Assembly: GCF_020497125.1 (NCBI RefSeq)
Contig: NC_059081.1
Coordinates: 21,299,105 to 21,363,104 of the forward strand
Direction: 5' to 3'
Source: Mauremys mutica
Taxonomy: Eukaryota; Chordata; Testudines; Geoemydidae
DNA: 64,000 nt
The translations under genes were made by a program, and so were the position numbers. Below are positions 1 through 11,880 of the stretch, piece after piece (position 1 is the stretch's first letter; each line of letters starts with the position of its first letter). The notes beneath the pieces were generated by a model that was not told where the DNA came from, did not search any database, and worked only from the letters and a program-made list of their open reading frames with translations.

Positions 1-922
1 ATATCTTTGTTTGTGCTACTTAAAATGTGTAATTTACTTTGGCAAAGAATAACTTTGTGCTTTACATTGACTGACAAAACAAATAAAGGTAGCATAATGA
101 AAGTGATTTCTTTTTACTTTATTTCTATGCAAAGGCTTTAAATGGGTTTTAGAGAAAAGTTCAAGGATGATGTATCCACTCATGTTGGAAAGTATCTAGG
201 GGTCTGTGATCATGTGGGGCATCTATTTATGTACAACTTATGAAATTGCTGTATCAGTGACTGTGGAATCCATTAATTGCTCTCAGGGCTGTGTCACAGA
301 CCAGGGACAATTGAGGGTCATTAAACCTTTCTGGTTCCCATTCAAATAGGAGCACCTTCAGACAATAGGGGGGCTACAACTATCAGTTTTCTCCAACCTT
401 TCAGCAAGGTGCTGGGGTTTGAAGTGTGGGAAATGACAGTAGAACAAAGAGATCAGATGTTAATGCTGGGTCTTAAAAGCCACAGAGCCTGAAAGGCTCA
501 ATCCAGGGAACATAGAGGAACTCACAGAGACAAAGGAAGCTTCAGCAGGAGAAAGGAACAGGTTTTCATAGCAGGGAGTCTCTGTTTCATTATTTTGCCT
601 AGATCTGCATATTTCTTGTGCTAGCTACAGTAGAGAGTGATTGGTTTTGGAGCCTTTACAAAGCCTGTGTCTGTTTGCTTCCACTACCATATGTCCCTGA
701 AGTGGTGAACTGTAGCTAGAGTACCCACAAGGTGGAATGCTGAGTAATGGTGCGCTGAGCTAGCAGTGAGACTGGGGGGTCAGCTCTAGTCCAGGGGGGC
801 CTAGAGTAAATGGGCCACAGGGCCCCATTTCTGTGCAGGGGTTAACAGACAAAGCCGCTGCCTAGGAAACGTTGCACCGTGGTCAAGGAAATAGACAGTG
901 CTGAGCTGCAGCCTACTCAGAC
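1..922. other. Intronic sequence with no recognised element
   Basis: No convincing reading frame, terminal repeat or known interspersed element was recognised. The GC-richer stretch around 750-920 may be an old transposon relic, but no ends are visible. Confidence 0.4.
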
Positions 923-925
923 TAA

Positions 926-1805
926 GGGCTTGGCTACACTTGCAGGTGTGCAGCGCTGGGAGTTACAGCTGTCTTCGTACAGCTGTGTAGGGAAAGCGCT
1001 GCAGTGTGGCCACATTTGCAGCATTTGCAGCGGTGTTGGGAGTGGTGCATTATGGGCAGCTATCCCAGCGTTCAAGTGGCTGCAACGTGCTTTTCAAAAG
1101 ATGGGGGTGGGGTGGAGTGTGACAGGGAGCGTGGGGGAGAGAGAGAGTGGATTTTTGGAGCTGACACTGTCAGCTCCCTGCCTTGCAAGTTCCGATCCCT
1201 TCCTTTCTTTTAAGTTTGCCCAAGGTGATATCAGTGCAACCCTCGGCTCCTCTCACTTCCTCATTCATGCGCCCACTGTGTCAGCTCCCTGCCTTGCAAA
1301 TTCTGACCATTTCCCAACCCCTCATTCACTCTTAAATGCAAATAGCCTGCAGACCAGATAAGCAGCTGCTCCCACGGACTCCCTTTCCCCCCCTCCGTGC
1401 TGTTTCTCTCCTCAAGCAAACACTAGCTGTAGACATTCATCCCCCTGCCTGCCACATTCACAGCAAACAGGAGCTGTGTTTGTTTTTTAGATAAGCAGCT
1501 CCAGGAGCCCCGAGTTTACAACAAAACAAAGAGAGGCATCATAACAAAACAAAGAGAGTTCTTTAGTTAAAAGCATTATGGAAAAATTCTGGAGGCCAAT
1601 TACAGCGCTTTTGGTGGCCACACTGGCGGAGCAGTGCTGCATCACCAGCGCTGCAATAGTTATACCCGAGGCAGAGCAGGAGTACAGCCAGCACTGCAGC
1701 CAGGGAGATGCAGTGCTGTATGTGCCTTGCAAGTGTGGACGGTGAGTAAGTTGCAGCGCTGTAAACCCACCACCAGCGCTGCAACTCTCCAATGTAGCTA
1801 AGCCC
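926..1805. mobile_element. Harbinger-like non-autonomous DNA transposon (880 bp MITE)
   Basis: The left end GGGCTTGGCTACACTTGC and the inverted right end (reading GGGCTTAGCTACATTGG) are terminal inverted repeats extending into CAGCGCTGG on both sides. A TAA trinucleotide flanks both ends (923-925 and 1806-1808), the 3-bp target duplication typical of PIF/Harbinger transposons. The interior is GC-rich, with many GCAGCGCTG words and a repeated CAGCTCCCTGCCTTGCAA segment (about 1168 and 1277). No transposase is encoded; short reading frames inside are incidental. Confidence 0.75.
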
Positions 1806-1865
1806 TAAGGGAAGTTTAAGAGCACACAAACCCAGCATGCAGGGAAGCTTTATCAAGGCTGTGAA

Positions 1866-2455
1866 AGGGCCTGTCTATTGTATATCTACACTACAAGCTC
1901 AGGGTGTGATTCCCAGTTCAGGTACACATGCTCCCACTAGCACTCATCAAGCTATGATTAGTATAAATGTAATTGTAGCATGTAAAAAGCAACAAAGAGT
2001 CCTGTGGCACCTTATAGACTAACAGATGTATTGGAGCATAAGCTTTCGTGGGTGAAAAACCTCTCTTCTGGGTTAATGGGAGCTTTGATGCTGGGCTAAC
2101 TTATCCCACTGGGGGGCGGAGGGGGGACATATTACATCCCCAGATCCCCTTTAACTTTTCCGTGAGGATGCAGGCTAAATCACTTAAGTGCAGATACCTT
2201 TTCAATGCCTTTCTCACAGTTCACCCCCCAAGGACACACAAGTTCTCCCACAATTGCCTGGGAAAGAATCCTCAAATGTCTCAGCACAAAGAACCATGTG
2301 ATAAGTCCTAGAAACACTTGGGCAAGTGCAGAAACCGTAAGGACACTGTAACATTGGTAGGGTTCAGCAGCAGGGACGCTCTGGTAAGCTAACCTGAGTG
2401 CTCAGACCAAGATGCCAGTCATCCAGGCTCACTGTGCAGTGTAGACATAGCCCAA
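1866..2455. mobile_element. Composite DNA-transposon remnant
   Basis: The left part contains TATCTACACTACAAGCTCA and the right end reads, in reverse complement, GGGCTATGTCTACACTGCAC. These resemble the ends of a sauropsid DNA transposon with a GTCTACACTGC-type terminus. Target duplications are not clear, and another repeat (1987-2059) sits inside, so this is either one interrupted element or two half-elements. Confidence 0.4.
1987..2059 (+). mobile_element. Truncated turtle-type short interspersed repeat
   Basis: Contains GGCACCTTATAGACTAAC and GAGCATAAGCTTTCGTGGG, two adjacent blocks of an abundant repeat I recognise from turtle genomes. The 5' block (GTTTCAGAGTAGCAGCC type) is missing here but is present in the copy at 17569. 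No flanking duplication is evident. Confidence 0.6.
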
Positions 2456-4529
2456 AGTATAGCAGCTACCAGGCTGTCCTATGAGCCATGGTGCTGCTCA
2501 GAATTTCCACATCACTGCACGTGGGGGCATTGCCCCCAGTATGACACTTACATAACAGCTTATGAAAGGGTTTTCTGAAGGCAGCTTACAACTATCTTCT
2601 GCAGTAACTGAGCTGAAGAATCATCCACTAGCTAGAGACAGGGGTGAAACCCTGATCACAGTGAAATCTGTTGGAGTTTTGGAATGACCAACTGCACCAG
2701 GATTTCATGCAAGGCTGTTAAAGACACTTTACTCAGCTGTAGAAGTGCAGAGTAGGATGAGGATCTTCCTCCTTGACTTCATGCAAGTCTTTAAATTGCA
2801 CAACATTCCTGGCATATATTGCACCTTTCATTCAAAAGGTTCATAAAGTGTTTTACAAACTATACAATGGATCTCAATTCTCACAGAACTGAAATGCAAC
2901 CAGCTCTGGGATGGAATGCCACAACTGTTTTAACAGCACACAGCAATCTTTCAAACAGTAACAATTTAGGATGGGCAATAGAATGCATCATCCAACTGAA
3001 ATTGCAGGAGGAATTTTAAACAGGCAGAATGTAATTATTTAGCTGGAAGATGGCCATGATACTGAAGGTAGCACCATGTACTCCTGGGAAAAATGCGACA
3101 GGATTCAGGTGGCCGTATAAAGCTAAGTTTTACATCACATTCAGAATATTTCCATTCTGAGCAGAGGAGTAATTCTAAGCATCAGGAAGAGGGCCTCTCC
3201 ATCACTTCTCCACTATTGAGGGGATTGGTTCTTTCTCTCCATTTTTGCACTTGTCATATTCATTATGGGAACTTTAACCCTTTTTCCTTTTTGAAAAGCA
3301 TTCACTTAGTGCCCTTTTCTATAACTAATGGTAATAATGCCTCATAGTGTGAAGGGGCTAGAATTCCAACAGACTGAATTTTGTTCATTCCAGATTATCA
3401 TGCTTGTTATTTCAAATTCTCTATGGACAATATCTTTGAAAGAGGCTATGTAAATTGCATTGTATCTGTCTGAAATTTGCGAAGTATGGATAAAATATTT
3501 GGTACCTAAACTAATTACTGAAAAGTAACTGCCTGGGGATGTACTAAGCATTGCCTCATCAAAATTCACAAGTAGTGATATTGCATGAAGGAGACAAAGC
3601 AGAGACAAGAGATGGAGTGCAGATAAAAGGGGAACTGTGAAAAGTAAACATTCCTTCTTCAATGTGCTGTTAATTTCTTCTAACAGATCTCATTCCCAAT
3701 CCACCCAGAGAAAGGCAATATTCTCAGTGGTGGCGTATACTGCAGATGTCTCAGCAGTGACACATATAAAGCTGTACCTATGCGGAACACAGCTGCTTGA
3801 AATTGCCAGGCACCAGTGAGACTTGTTTTCAGTTGGGGAGGATATCCCCCACAACTGATGCACAGATGGAGAGAGCAGTTAACTAGCAACAATAATAATC
3901 ATCCTCCACGACAGCCTTGGAGCTGTGGGAGTTTTTAAGCCACAGTGCCAGTGTTCTTATCTTTACTTTTATAAGAACCCAAACAGACAAAGACAATGGG
4001 AAGAAATGCACAAAGTCACTGTTTCAGTTAGGAATGGACGCTTCTACTTATTCCTTTACCACAGATAGTATTAGTAGGTAGAAATGTTTGCTTATGTGGC
4101 CAATGTAAAATAAGATGAAAGACCACCCCGTCTCGAAGAACTTTTAACATTGGTTAACAGTGCTATTATCTAGTCATAAATGGGTGTTACCTTGCAGACT
4201 ATTACAGCAGGAAAGGACAGGAATCTTGTCATTTCTTCACCTCTCAATTACCTCCAACTAATTTGAAACTACATAGACTTCAGGAACTTTCTTCCCAAGC
4301 CCCTAGGAAATAACTGTTTCTGACTCCAGATACTGGAGTGTAAGCTTGTCTCAGAATGGAATGAATGTGTTCAATTTTTCATACAGTCCTGCTATCCTGG
4401 GTGGAGATTTGTCACACAGTTATTCTATTAGATGATAGGTGTTTGCAGTTTTGCACAGTCTGGGCCATTTTTCCTTTTCTGAAACTTAATGCCTTTCTTT
4501 TTGTAAATCAAAATAAAATTGACAGAAAA
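2456..4529. other. Intronic sequence without recognised elements
   Basis: AT-rich sequence with scattered short reading frames lacking family resemblance. No transposon ends or splice-bounded coding segments were recognised. Confidence 0.5.
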
Positions 4530-4706
4530 ATAAAACAGTTACTAACATTCTGTAACTGTTGTTCTTCGAGAGGTGTTGCTCATGTCCATTCCAATGTAGG
4601 TACGTGCTCGCTCCGAGCATCGCCACTAGAAGGTTTTTCCCTCATTGGTATCCATCTGGTTGGCTATGGTGCCCCCTGGAGCTGTGAGCTCATGGTATGA
4701 AAGGTC

Positions 4707-4905
4707 CAGGGCCGGCTTTAGGCTGATTCACCCGATTCCCCGGAATCAGGCCCTGCGCCGGCGCCTTTTTAATTTTTACTCACTCAGCGGCGCTCCAGGG
4801 CGTCTTCGGTGGCATTTCGGTGTCGGATCCTTAAGTGCCGCCGAAGACCCGGAACCCCGCCAGGTGAATACGAATCGGGCCCCACACTTGCTAAAGCCGG
4901 CCCTG
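4707..4905. mobile_element. Short hAT-type MITE (199 bp) nested in DIRS copy 1
   Basis: Ends are CAGGGCCGGCTTTAG and its inverted partner CTAAAGCCGGCCCTG. The flanking 8-mers gaaaggtc (4699-4706) and aaagggtc (4906-4913) match at 6 of 8 positions, consistent with a decayed hAT 8-bp target duplication. Internal CTTCGG/GCCGAAGAC words are shared with the larger element at 41964-42640, suggesting a common family. Confidence 0.75.
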
Positions 4906-5253
4906 AAAGGGTCCCAGTGACCTGCCACCCGCTTAATTCCTTCTTGCTGGCTAACTCTGACAGAGGGATGGCAGTGGGGGTTGGAATGGACATGAAGAAC
5001 ACATCTCAAAGAACAACAGTTATGGAAGGTTAATAACCGTTTTTCCTTCTTCAAGCACTGGCTCATGTCCATTCTAACGTAGTGACTCGCAAGCAGTTAT
5101 GCAGATAGAGGGTTCACAGTTTACTGGCATGCTGATTGTAGTACTGCTCGGCCAAATCCACCATCATCTTGAGCCTGTTAGGTAATGGTGTAGTGAGACA
5201 TGAAAGTGTGAACTGAAGACCACGTTGCTGCTCTGCAAATGTCATGGATAGGA

Positions 5254-5798
5254 ACTTGTGTCCACAAACCCTGCTGAAGATGCCTGGGCCCTTGTAGAAT
5301 GTGCCATTGGAGCAGGGACCTTTGTCAGGTCATTACATGTGCAGATACAGAAGGTGATCCATAATGAAATTCTCTGGGCTGAGACTGGAAGACCTTTCTC
5401 ATCCTGTCTGCAATGGCTACGAATAACTGAGTAGATTTCTGAAATAATTTAGTCCTTTCTATGTAAAAGAGTAGGGCATGTCTAATGTCCAGCAAATGGA
5501 GTCTCTGTTCTCTCTGCTGGCATGTGATTTTGGATAGAAGATAGTAGAAAGATAGCCTGGTTACTATGGAACTGGGAGACCACTTTCGAAAGAAAGGCTG
5601 GTTGTGGACACAATTGGACCTTGAAGAATTGTTTTTGAAGAATACCATATAAAGTGGTTCAGAAGTGAGGGCCTGGATCTCCGAGACCCTTCTGGCTGAA
5701 GTAATGGCCACCAGGAAGACTATCTTCCATGACAGGTGGAAAAGCGAGCATGTTGCCAGAAGTTCGAATGAAGATCCTGTCGGTCTTGCCAACACCAA
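5254..5798 (-). pseudogene. DIRS-like tyrosine recombinase, catalytic domain remnant
   Basis: In DIRS elements this enzyme joins a circular DNA intermediate to the target by strand exchange, replacing the DDE integrase. Seen in the minus strand: the box I stretch TSARRVSEIQAL (about 5656-5710), which carries the conserved arginine in the R-V-S-E context, then a LLDIRHALLFYIERTK segment. Further on, after a reading-frame break, is PMAHSTRAQA (about 5285-5313), matching the H-x-x-R box. The terminal tyrosine could not be placed. The frame is interrupted between the boxes, so this is a pseudogene. It lies directly downstream of the N-terminal half (5857-6160). Confidence 0.72.
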
Positions 5799-5856
5799 AC
5801 TGAGGTCTCAGGGAGGGATTGGTTGCCGTACCTGGGAGTACAGTCTCTCAAGACCC

Positions 5857-6160
5857 TTAAGAAGCTGACTGCAGATAGAGTTTGAAAAAACAGAATGACC
5901 ATTTACCCAGAGTGTAAGACCAAGATTGCGCCAGATGGACTTTAACAGACAACACAGTTAGCCCTTGCTGTTTCAGATGAAGTAAGTAATCTAAAATGCA
6001 GAGCAGTGTTGACTGCATAGGTGAAACGCCTTTCTGTGTAGACCAGACTGAGAATTTTTTCCACTTTGCCAGGTAGGTAGCTCTGGTGGATGGTTTTCTG
6101 CTCCCTAAGAGCACCTTGCAAATAGGCCCCAATCATATTAACTCCGTGGGGTTCACCCAC
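5857..6160 (-). pseudogene. DIRS-like tyrosine recombinase, N-terminal core-binding part
   Basis: The minus-strand translation includes LLGSRKPSTRATYLAKWKKF and ILDYLLHLKQQGLTV, the helical N-terminal SAM-like region expected upstream of the catalytic domain in phage-integrase-type enzymes of DIRS elements. It is separated from the catalytic half by frame breaks around 5800-5860. No intact start is proposed. Confidence 0.7.
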
Positions 6161-6359
6161 TGAGCTTCCAGGCTGTGAGATGAAGGGACTCCAGATTCAG
6201 ATGACGAAGACAGCCATGGTCCTGAGAGATCAGGTCTGGAAACAGAGGCAGACGACTGGCATTTCCACTGAGATGTTTAGGAGTGTGGTGAACCAGTGCT
6301 GATGTGGGCAAGCCAGGGCTATCGGGATGACTCGCGCCTAGTCCCTGCTGCCCTTAGCA

Positions 6360-9135
6360 AGACCTTGTGTATGAGAGGGATGGGAGGAAACACATAGAAA
6401 AGATGACCCATTCAAAGGAAGAGGAAATTATCCGCGAGCGATCCTGGGCTGTGACCCAGAAAGGAGCAGAACTGGAGACAGCTGCACCTCGGGCTGCAAA
6501 TTCACATCTGGACTTCTGTGATGATAATTCCTTAAATGTTGTCAGAGTCCCAGGAGTTAAAATCATAGTGGCTCAGAAGCACTTGCAGATTTGCAATCCT
6601 GAGCTGGAGGCTGCTGGCTGAATAGACCTTTCTGCCAAAGAGGTCTAGTTTTTTTGAATCCTTGGCCTGGGGAGTGGCACCTTGCTGACCCTGTTGCTCC
6701 CACTCATTGGCCGCTGACATTACCAACGGGCCCGGTGGTGGATGAGTGTACAGGAATTCTAACCTTTTAGCCAGAACAAAATACTTTTTTTCATCTATTT
6801 TGCTGTCAGCTGAAGGGACGCTGCTGTCTACCATAACGCCTTGATAGGGTCCATAATAGCCTCATTTAATGGCAAAGCCACTCATGAGGGGTCTGATGCA
6901 GCTAAAATATCCACCAGCACCTGGGAGGACTCCCTTATCTCCTCTACCTGGATCCCCAGGTTTTGTGCCACTCTTTTGAGGAGCTCCTGATGTACCCTGT
7001 AATCATCCTGGGAGGGCACTATGTCTACTCTGGCCACCGCCTCATCTGGAGAGGAGGAAGGGGACTCCTGTAGAGGCAGGGGAACTGTTCCTCATCCTCA
7101 GCACTGGACAGGTCTCGCAGTGCTGAGTCTTGATATTCAGTACCAGGCTTGGTACCAGAATCTGGATCCTGATCCAAGGAGAGTGGTGGAGGTGCTCTAG
7201 ACTCAGATACAATGGAGTAAGACCTTGTGAAATGTGACCCCTGGAATGGAGGAAAAGCCCAGGGGTTCCAGAATAGCCATTGTAGTGGCACCTGCCATGT
7301 GCAGTTGGCCAAGCCACAGGTGTGATGCCCTGGCCCGGATCTGCCATCAGGTAAAATTGGTTGGAGTGTCGGTGCCAGCTCCTGTGGGAGATGTCTGATT
7401 CTTCCACTGAGTCCGTCTCTGAGGATTCCCTTCCAGGTGACCAGAGAGTGGCAGTCTCGACCAGTGCCAGTGAACTGGGAAGGAAGCGATTGGGGCTGCT
7501 CCATCATGACCAGTTTCCCGTTTGATGGCACCTGAGCTTGGTGCCATGGGAGCTTTTGCTTCTGGTGCCACTGCTGACATCTCCACTATGGCTGGGAATG
7601 GCGCTACTGGGAGACAGTAAATCTCTTGTGGCCTCAAATGCCTCTGGTGTAGATGGTATTGCCAAGGCAGTGGAGCGCCAATGGCTCCCATGTAGCAGAT
7701 AGTCCATCGGTGCTGGACCCAACGGTGCCCGTTCTAGGGCCATAGTCAATGGCACTTGACGAGTTGCAGGAGCCTCAGAGTGTCCTGGCATGGGTCCCAC
7801 TTTCCTAGCATCTCTTTTCCCCACAGACCTCGGAGTTGGGGACTGCCCTCTGTCCATCTTCTTCTGCTTCTTTCTCAGCACTGGTTATGGAGAACGGTGC
7901 TGAGGGTTGTCATAAATAAACAGATCAGGGTTAAGGTCTCTTTTCCCTGGAAAGGGTTAACATGTAGTACCTGGTGACCACCTGACCAGAGAACCAATCA
8001 GAGACGAGATAATTTCAAATCTCTGTGGAGGGAAGCCTTTGTCTGTGTTCTTTGGGAGAACTCTTTTTGGATCTAAGAGAGGACAGTCATGTCTCCAAGT
8101 TCTCCTGGAGTAGTTTCTACTAATTAATAGTGAGTATTAATTAGAAAGGCGAATTAGTCTTATGATTTGATTTCTATATTTGCAATTGTGTGTTTGCTAA
8201 AGGAAATGCTTTATTCCTGTTTGCTGATATTGCTTTTACTGAGAAAGGGGGAGGGGGAATTCTCTCCAGAGATTGATAAGCTTAGACCCTGTATTGTTCT
8301 ATCTTGAATTACAGAGACAAGTTACTTTCTTTTTATTCTTTAATAAATTCTTTTCTATTAAGGACTTGTTTGGTCTTTCCTTGGGTGGATTCTCAGGGAA
8401 AGAGAAGGGGGAGGTATCCCTCTGTAGTTAGATCCCGGTATCTCTCCTAGGAAAAGGGAGGGGGGAGGAAGCAGGGAGAATGGTTTATTTCTCCTGGGTG
8501 TAAGAACTCCATGGATTTGGGGCTCTTGGAATCCCCTAGGATTTTGGGGAAGGACTGTGTCTCAATCCACATTTCCTGATTGAGTGGTGGCAGCTTACTA
8601 GATCTAAACTAGGATTTTAGTTTAGAGGGAAACCAAGTCAGGTCCCCACATTGGAGCCCAACAGCTCCAAGTGGGGGTGAGACCCTATGACAAGGGTACC
8701 TTGCTGGAGTGATCTTCAGAACTAGGGATGACTGATGGTGCCAGAAATCCAGAAAAGAAGAAAGAGTGTCCTTTTTTGGCACTGGTGATGTGGATCAGTG
8801 CTGCATCTCCCTAAGAGAAGATGGGGCACTTGTTATTGAGGCTAAAATACTTGGTGCTGAGTCAGAGTGACTTGGCTCTGAACGACAACGAAGTGCTGCC
8901 TCCATATAGAGAAACCTAAGGCTTCAGTGTATCTTTTTTGGTGTGGGGCCTGAAGTCTTTGCAGATCTTGCAGTGCTCCCGCACATGAACTTCTCCCAGG
9001 CACTTAATAGCTGGAGTGGGGGTCACTGACAGGCATAGGCTTGTGGCACAAAGCTCAAAGCCCAGAGACTGAGGCATGCCTTGGTGCCAGGAAGGACTAA
9101 CTCCGCTGAGTAACCACCAGGTAGTTAATTCCAAA
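6360..9135 (-). pseudogene. DIRS-like gag-type ORF remnants, split by a solo LTR
   Basis: Minus-strand fragments include a segment with KRLEFLYTHPPPGPLV and KKLDLFGRKVYSASSLQLRI (6532-6834), followed upstream by Ser/Pro-rich low-complexity frames (7025-7881) and more of the same character at 8698-9130. The DLFGRKVYS block is one I recognise from the first ORF of vertebrate DIRS elements. Frames are shifted and contain stops, and the 785-bp LTR at 7908-8692 divides them. The role would be nucleocapsid-like packaging of element RNA; the exact function in DIRS elements is not firmly known. Confidence 0.6.
7908..8692 (+). mobile_element. ERV-type solo LTR, 785 bp, nested in the DIRS gag region
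   Basis: Begins TGTCATAAATAAACAG and ends CCTATGACA, giving TG...CA ends with a short inverted TGTCATA/TATGACA. The pentamer agggt flanks both sides (7903-7907 and 8693-8697), a 5-bp target duplication. An AATAAA-type signal lies near 8342, and a 33-nt hairpin sits close to the 3' end (8644-8676). No internal retroviral genes remain. A second, longer copy lies at 12014-12964. The orientation is inferred from the polyadenylation-like signal. Confidence 0.85.
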
Positions 9136-10740
9136 GTACTTTGAAAGACAATGAAAATTCATTTATGTATCAGATAAACAAAGCTATTAAGCTAACAATT
9201 GGGGGGAAGAGACAGCATGGCTACACCCCAGAGAACTGATAGGGGACTGGGAGACAGGATTAACTGCTGGTAAGGAGATGGGTAGATGTGAGGGTGAGAG
9301 CTCCTGCAGCAGAGGCTAAAAATCACCTTATTCAGTACACGTGGGAGAGTGGGCATTCTGAATAGCCACATGCACACATCCTGTGGATGGGCAGGGGGAG
9401 TTCAGAAATCAAAAAACACAATATCATTAAAAAAAGTCATGATTTTGGGGCCAATATCATGATTTTGGGGGATGTGTCCGACTCATGATTTTTGATCTCT
9501 TGAAATTGGCAACACTGCTAGTTATTTATCTTTTATTCCACATTCCCACTAAATGTTCATCTGTCCTGATTCTGAGTTATAAGGGAGTTTAATTTGATCC
9601 TTCTTTTTCCTTACAGTTTTGGACAGAGCTTAGAAGACACGTGTGACAGTAGCCAGTGGAATTAGTGGATTCTTAGTTATCATTTGTATTGCCAGAGCAT
9701 GTAGTAACTGTAGTCAAGGATTGTTGTACTAGGAGCTTTACCAGAAAGAGGTAGTTCCTGCCCAAAAGTACTTGCAATCTAAAGTATGAGACAATTAACA
9801 GATGTATATGGTTAGTATTAAATTCTCATTATTAATAAGACTTCAGGTAACTAGACCCAACCAAACTGTATACATCAAATATTATTAGTCCAAGATTAAT
9901 ACAGCAGAATACAGAAAGGAAGGGTATATGTTACCAAACCAGTTCTGGAGAAGTGACTTGCTGCTCAAGTCACTCCTAAGGAACTCTCAAAACCTCACTT
10001 ATACACCATAGATCTTTACAAAGAGAGACAAAGACATTTTTCCCCCCACAACCTAATTACTTCTGGAACTTTCCTATATGTTCCTCAGTTTACATGACTG
10101 ACAAACTGAAGGTATTTCTAATCAAGTCATTATTACAGAAAACTTCTGTGACAACAAGGAATTCCTGATGAGTTGGAAACATCTCTCAATGGCTCATTAT
10201 CTCATCAATCACAGAACACAGTTGCAATAACAAGTATCCCCCATGAATCACAATTGGCCCTTTCTTGGGTATCTGGACACATTCTCCGCAAGCCAATGGG
10301 ATCAGAGTAAAAGATCAAACACATATTTCATCACCAATTACATATATTCCATCATTTGGTCACCCACTACGTTTCAATTCAAGTACAGAACACTTACATT
10401 TATGTGTACAGAACATTAACACTTTGATTCATACAAAGAGGGTTCTGGTAAATTTATGTAAACAGCATCCTGGGATTTTGTGCCTTGTTTGCACATGTTA
10501 CAGATAGACAGGGAAGCACAAAGAATCAATACTACAATATTGGTCAGCATGATAGGCATTGTTCTTATTCTGTCCCCTTTCTGTGACAGATATGAATCTT
10601 TTTGTAACCCTGATTCATGTTTCATGACTAATGTCAAGACTCGACAGGTCTCAAACATGGGTCCACTGGGTTCCAAGTTGGCTGATGCCTCACTGCTCAC
10701 CAAGCAGCTTACTACCTAACAACTTGACTAAGATACCATG
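9136..10740. other. Intronic sequence, mostly unassigned
   Basis: Apart from the repeat at 9405-9520 nothing was identified. The part around 10250-10730 has the look of decayed retroelement sequence but no diagnostic motif was seen. Confidence 0.4.
9405..9520. repeat. Short repeat with duplicated ATCATGATTTTGGGG block
   Basis: The word tcatgattttgggg occurs twice about 24 bp apart, then CATGATTTTTGATCTCTTG and GGCAACACTG follow. I recognise this as part of a widespread sauropsid interspersed repeat; its class cannot be assigned from this fragment. Confidence 0.5.
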
Positions 10741-10961
10741 AAACCTGAAGCTACATTTGGGAGGTCTCCCGTAGGCGCTGATTGGAGAAACACATGGACC
10801 TGTGATTGGTCAGGACTTCCCTATTTAAATCAAAACAAAGGCATAGGAATTTGTCTGCACAAATGGATAATTCTTGGCTGCTGCTTGGACTCCTTTCCTG
10901 GCACTCTAACCTGTGTGATTCCCAGTATCCTGACTTTGGCCTGACTCCTGGTTACTTGAAT

Positions 10962-11123
10962 CAGGGCCGACACTACCATTTTTGCTGCCCAAGCAAAAAT
11001 CAAAAAACAAAAAACAAAAAACAAAAAACAAAAAAAAAGCCGCCCGAACTATGCCACCCCAAGAATGGATGGAATGCCACCCCAAGCATGTGCTTCCTCT
11101 GCTGGTGCCTGGAACTAGCCCTG
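10962..11123. mobile_element. hAT-type MITE (162 bp) with perfect 8-bp target duplication
   Basis: Starts CAGGGCCGACACTACC and ends GGAACTAGCCCTG. The octamer acttgaat flanks both sides exactly (10954-10961 and 11124-11131). An (A5-6 C)n simple repeat occupies its middle (about 10997-11038). Removing the element and one octamer restores a continuous flank. Confidence 0.85.
10997..11038. repeat. (CAAAAAA)n simple repeat inside the hAT MITE
   Basis: Five consecutive C-plus-A-tract units ending in a longer A run. It is contained in the MITE at 10962-11123 and is likely length-polymorphic. Confidence 0.9.
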
Positions 11124-11507
11124 ACTTGAATTACGCCTGACCCTGCCTGGATTAGTTTGACTGGCTCCTGTGTGATTCCTGCTAACCTGAATATGGCTCT
11201 CCTGAGCCAGGTTGCTAACCACTAGACTCAGCTGCCTGCATCCTGGCCCTGACAACTGAGGCCAAGAAAGAGAATAGTGTCTCTTTCCTCCATTTCTGTG
11301 GATCATATCTGTAACGCAAACCAGCATGTACTGGTATCATAGCTGAGGATTATTTTACAAATGCCAAATGTCCCTATTTTGTACTGCTACATAATTCAAT
11401 GCAGTAAAATAGACTAATTGGAGAATGTACTTTATAATATGCAGAATAAAGCAGAAGAGCTGTACATGCAACATGCGTGGGATAGCTGTTTTGGAAGCTC
11501 TTTTTTT

Positions 11508-11880
11508 AAAAGTAGAGCTGGTTGAAAAATGGGGAAAGGAGTTCTTGAAAAACAGAAGTTGCTTCCATTTCACAGACTTCAAAAAGGACCCATTTTCAAT
11601 TTCTGATGATTTTGTATTGACCATTTTACTAAAATTTAACTACAACATTTTAAAATGTGTTTATTGAATATTCAGGTTTTGGTAAAAAAACAAGTCAGGC
11701 TTTTTCCTAAACAAAAGCTTTGAAAGTTATTTGTCAAATAATTTTGATGAAAGTCCCAGTAAAAAAGTGATTTTTTTAAATGGAAAATTTAAATAATACT
11801 GACAGCTTTTTTACAAAAAGCTTTTTTTAGTTTTTTTTAAACCAGGTAATTTTTGAGAAAAGAATGTTTTATGCAAGACA
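11508..11880. repeat. AT-rich old repeat beginning TAGAGCTGGTTGAAAA
   Basis: The TAGAGCTGGTTGAAAA start resembles the inverted end of the segment at 50228-50412 (which reads TAGAGCTGAGCAAAAA in reverse). The interior is highly A/T-rich with runs of T or A around the word AAAGCTTTT. This is probably a decayed DNA transposon, but the far end is not visible. Confidence 0.35.

Larger units (their letters stand above)
4530..9135 (-). mobile_element. DIRS-like tyrosine-recombinase retrotransposon, copy 1 (defective, interrupted)
   Basis: Minus-strand order is gag-like remnants (about 9130-6360), a very short pol C-terminal remnant (about 6360-6160), then tyrosine recombinase (about 6132-5254) and a terminal region. 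The left terminal sequence (4530-4706, continuing 4906-5110) matches the corresponding region of the copy at 37525; both have a CATCTCAAAGAAC block followed by CAGATAGAGG. The right terminus is missing. A 199-bp hAT MITE (4707-4905) and a solo LTR (7908-8692) are nested in it. Frames are broken by stops and shifts and almost all reverse transcriptase/RNase H is gone, so it is inactive. Confidence 0.75.
10741..11280 (+). mobile_element. Possible old LTR-like sequence
   Basis: Contains GATTGGTCAGGACTTCCC followed by CTATTTAAAT, a CCAAT-like/TATA-like pair, and downstream a C/T-rich run of CCTGACTTTGGCCTGACTCC type. This layout resembles a retroviral-type LTR promoter and R region, but no TG/CA ends or target duplications were identified. 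A hAT MITE (10962-11123) interrupts it. Confidence 0.3.

Noticed and set aside
879..1361. A 160-codon plus-strand open frame
   Set aside because: It starts outside and runs into a Harbinger-like MITE. The sequence includes the internal duplicated block and has no recognisable domain.
4645..5072. Overlapping short frames around 4645-5072
   Set aside because: They span a 199-bp hAT MITE and DIRS terminal sequence and exist in several phases.
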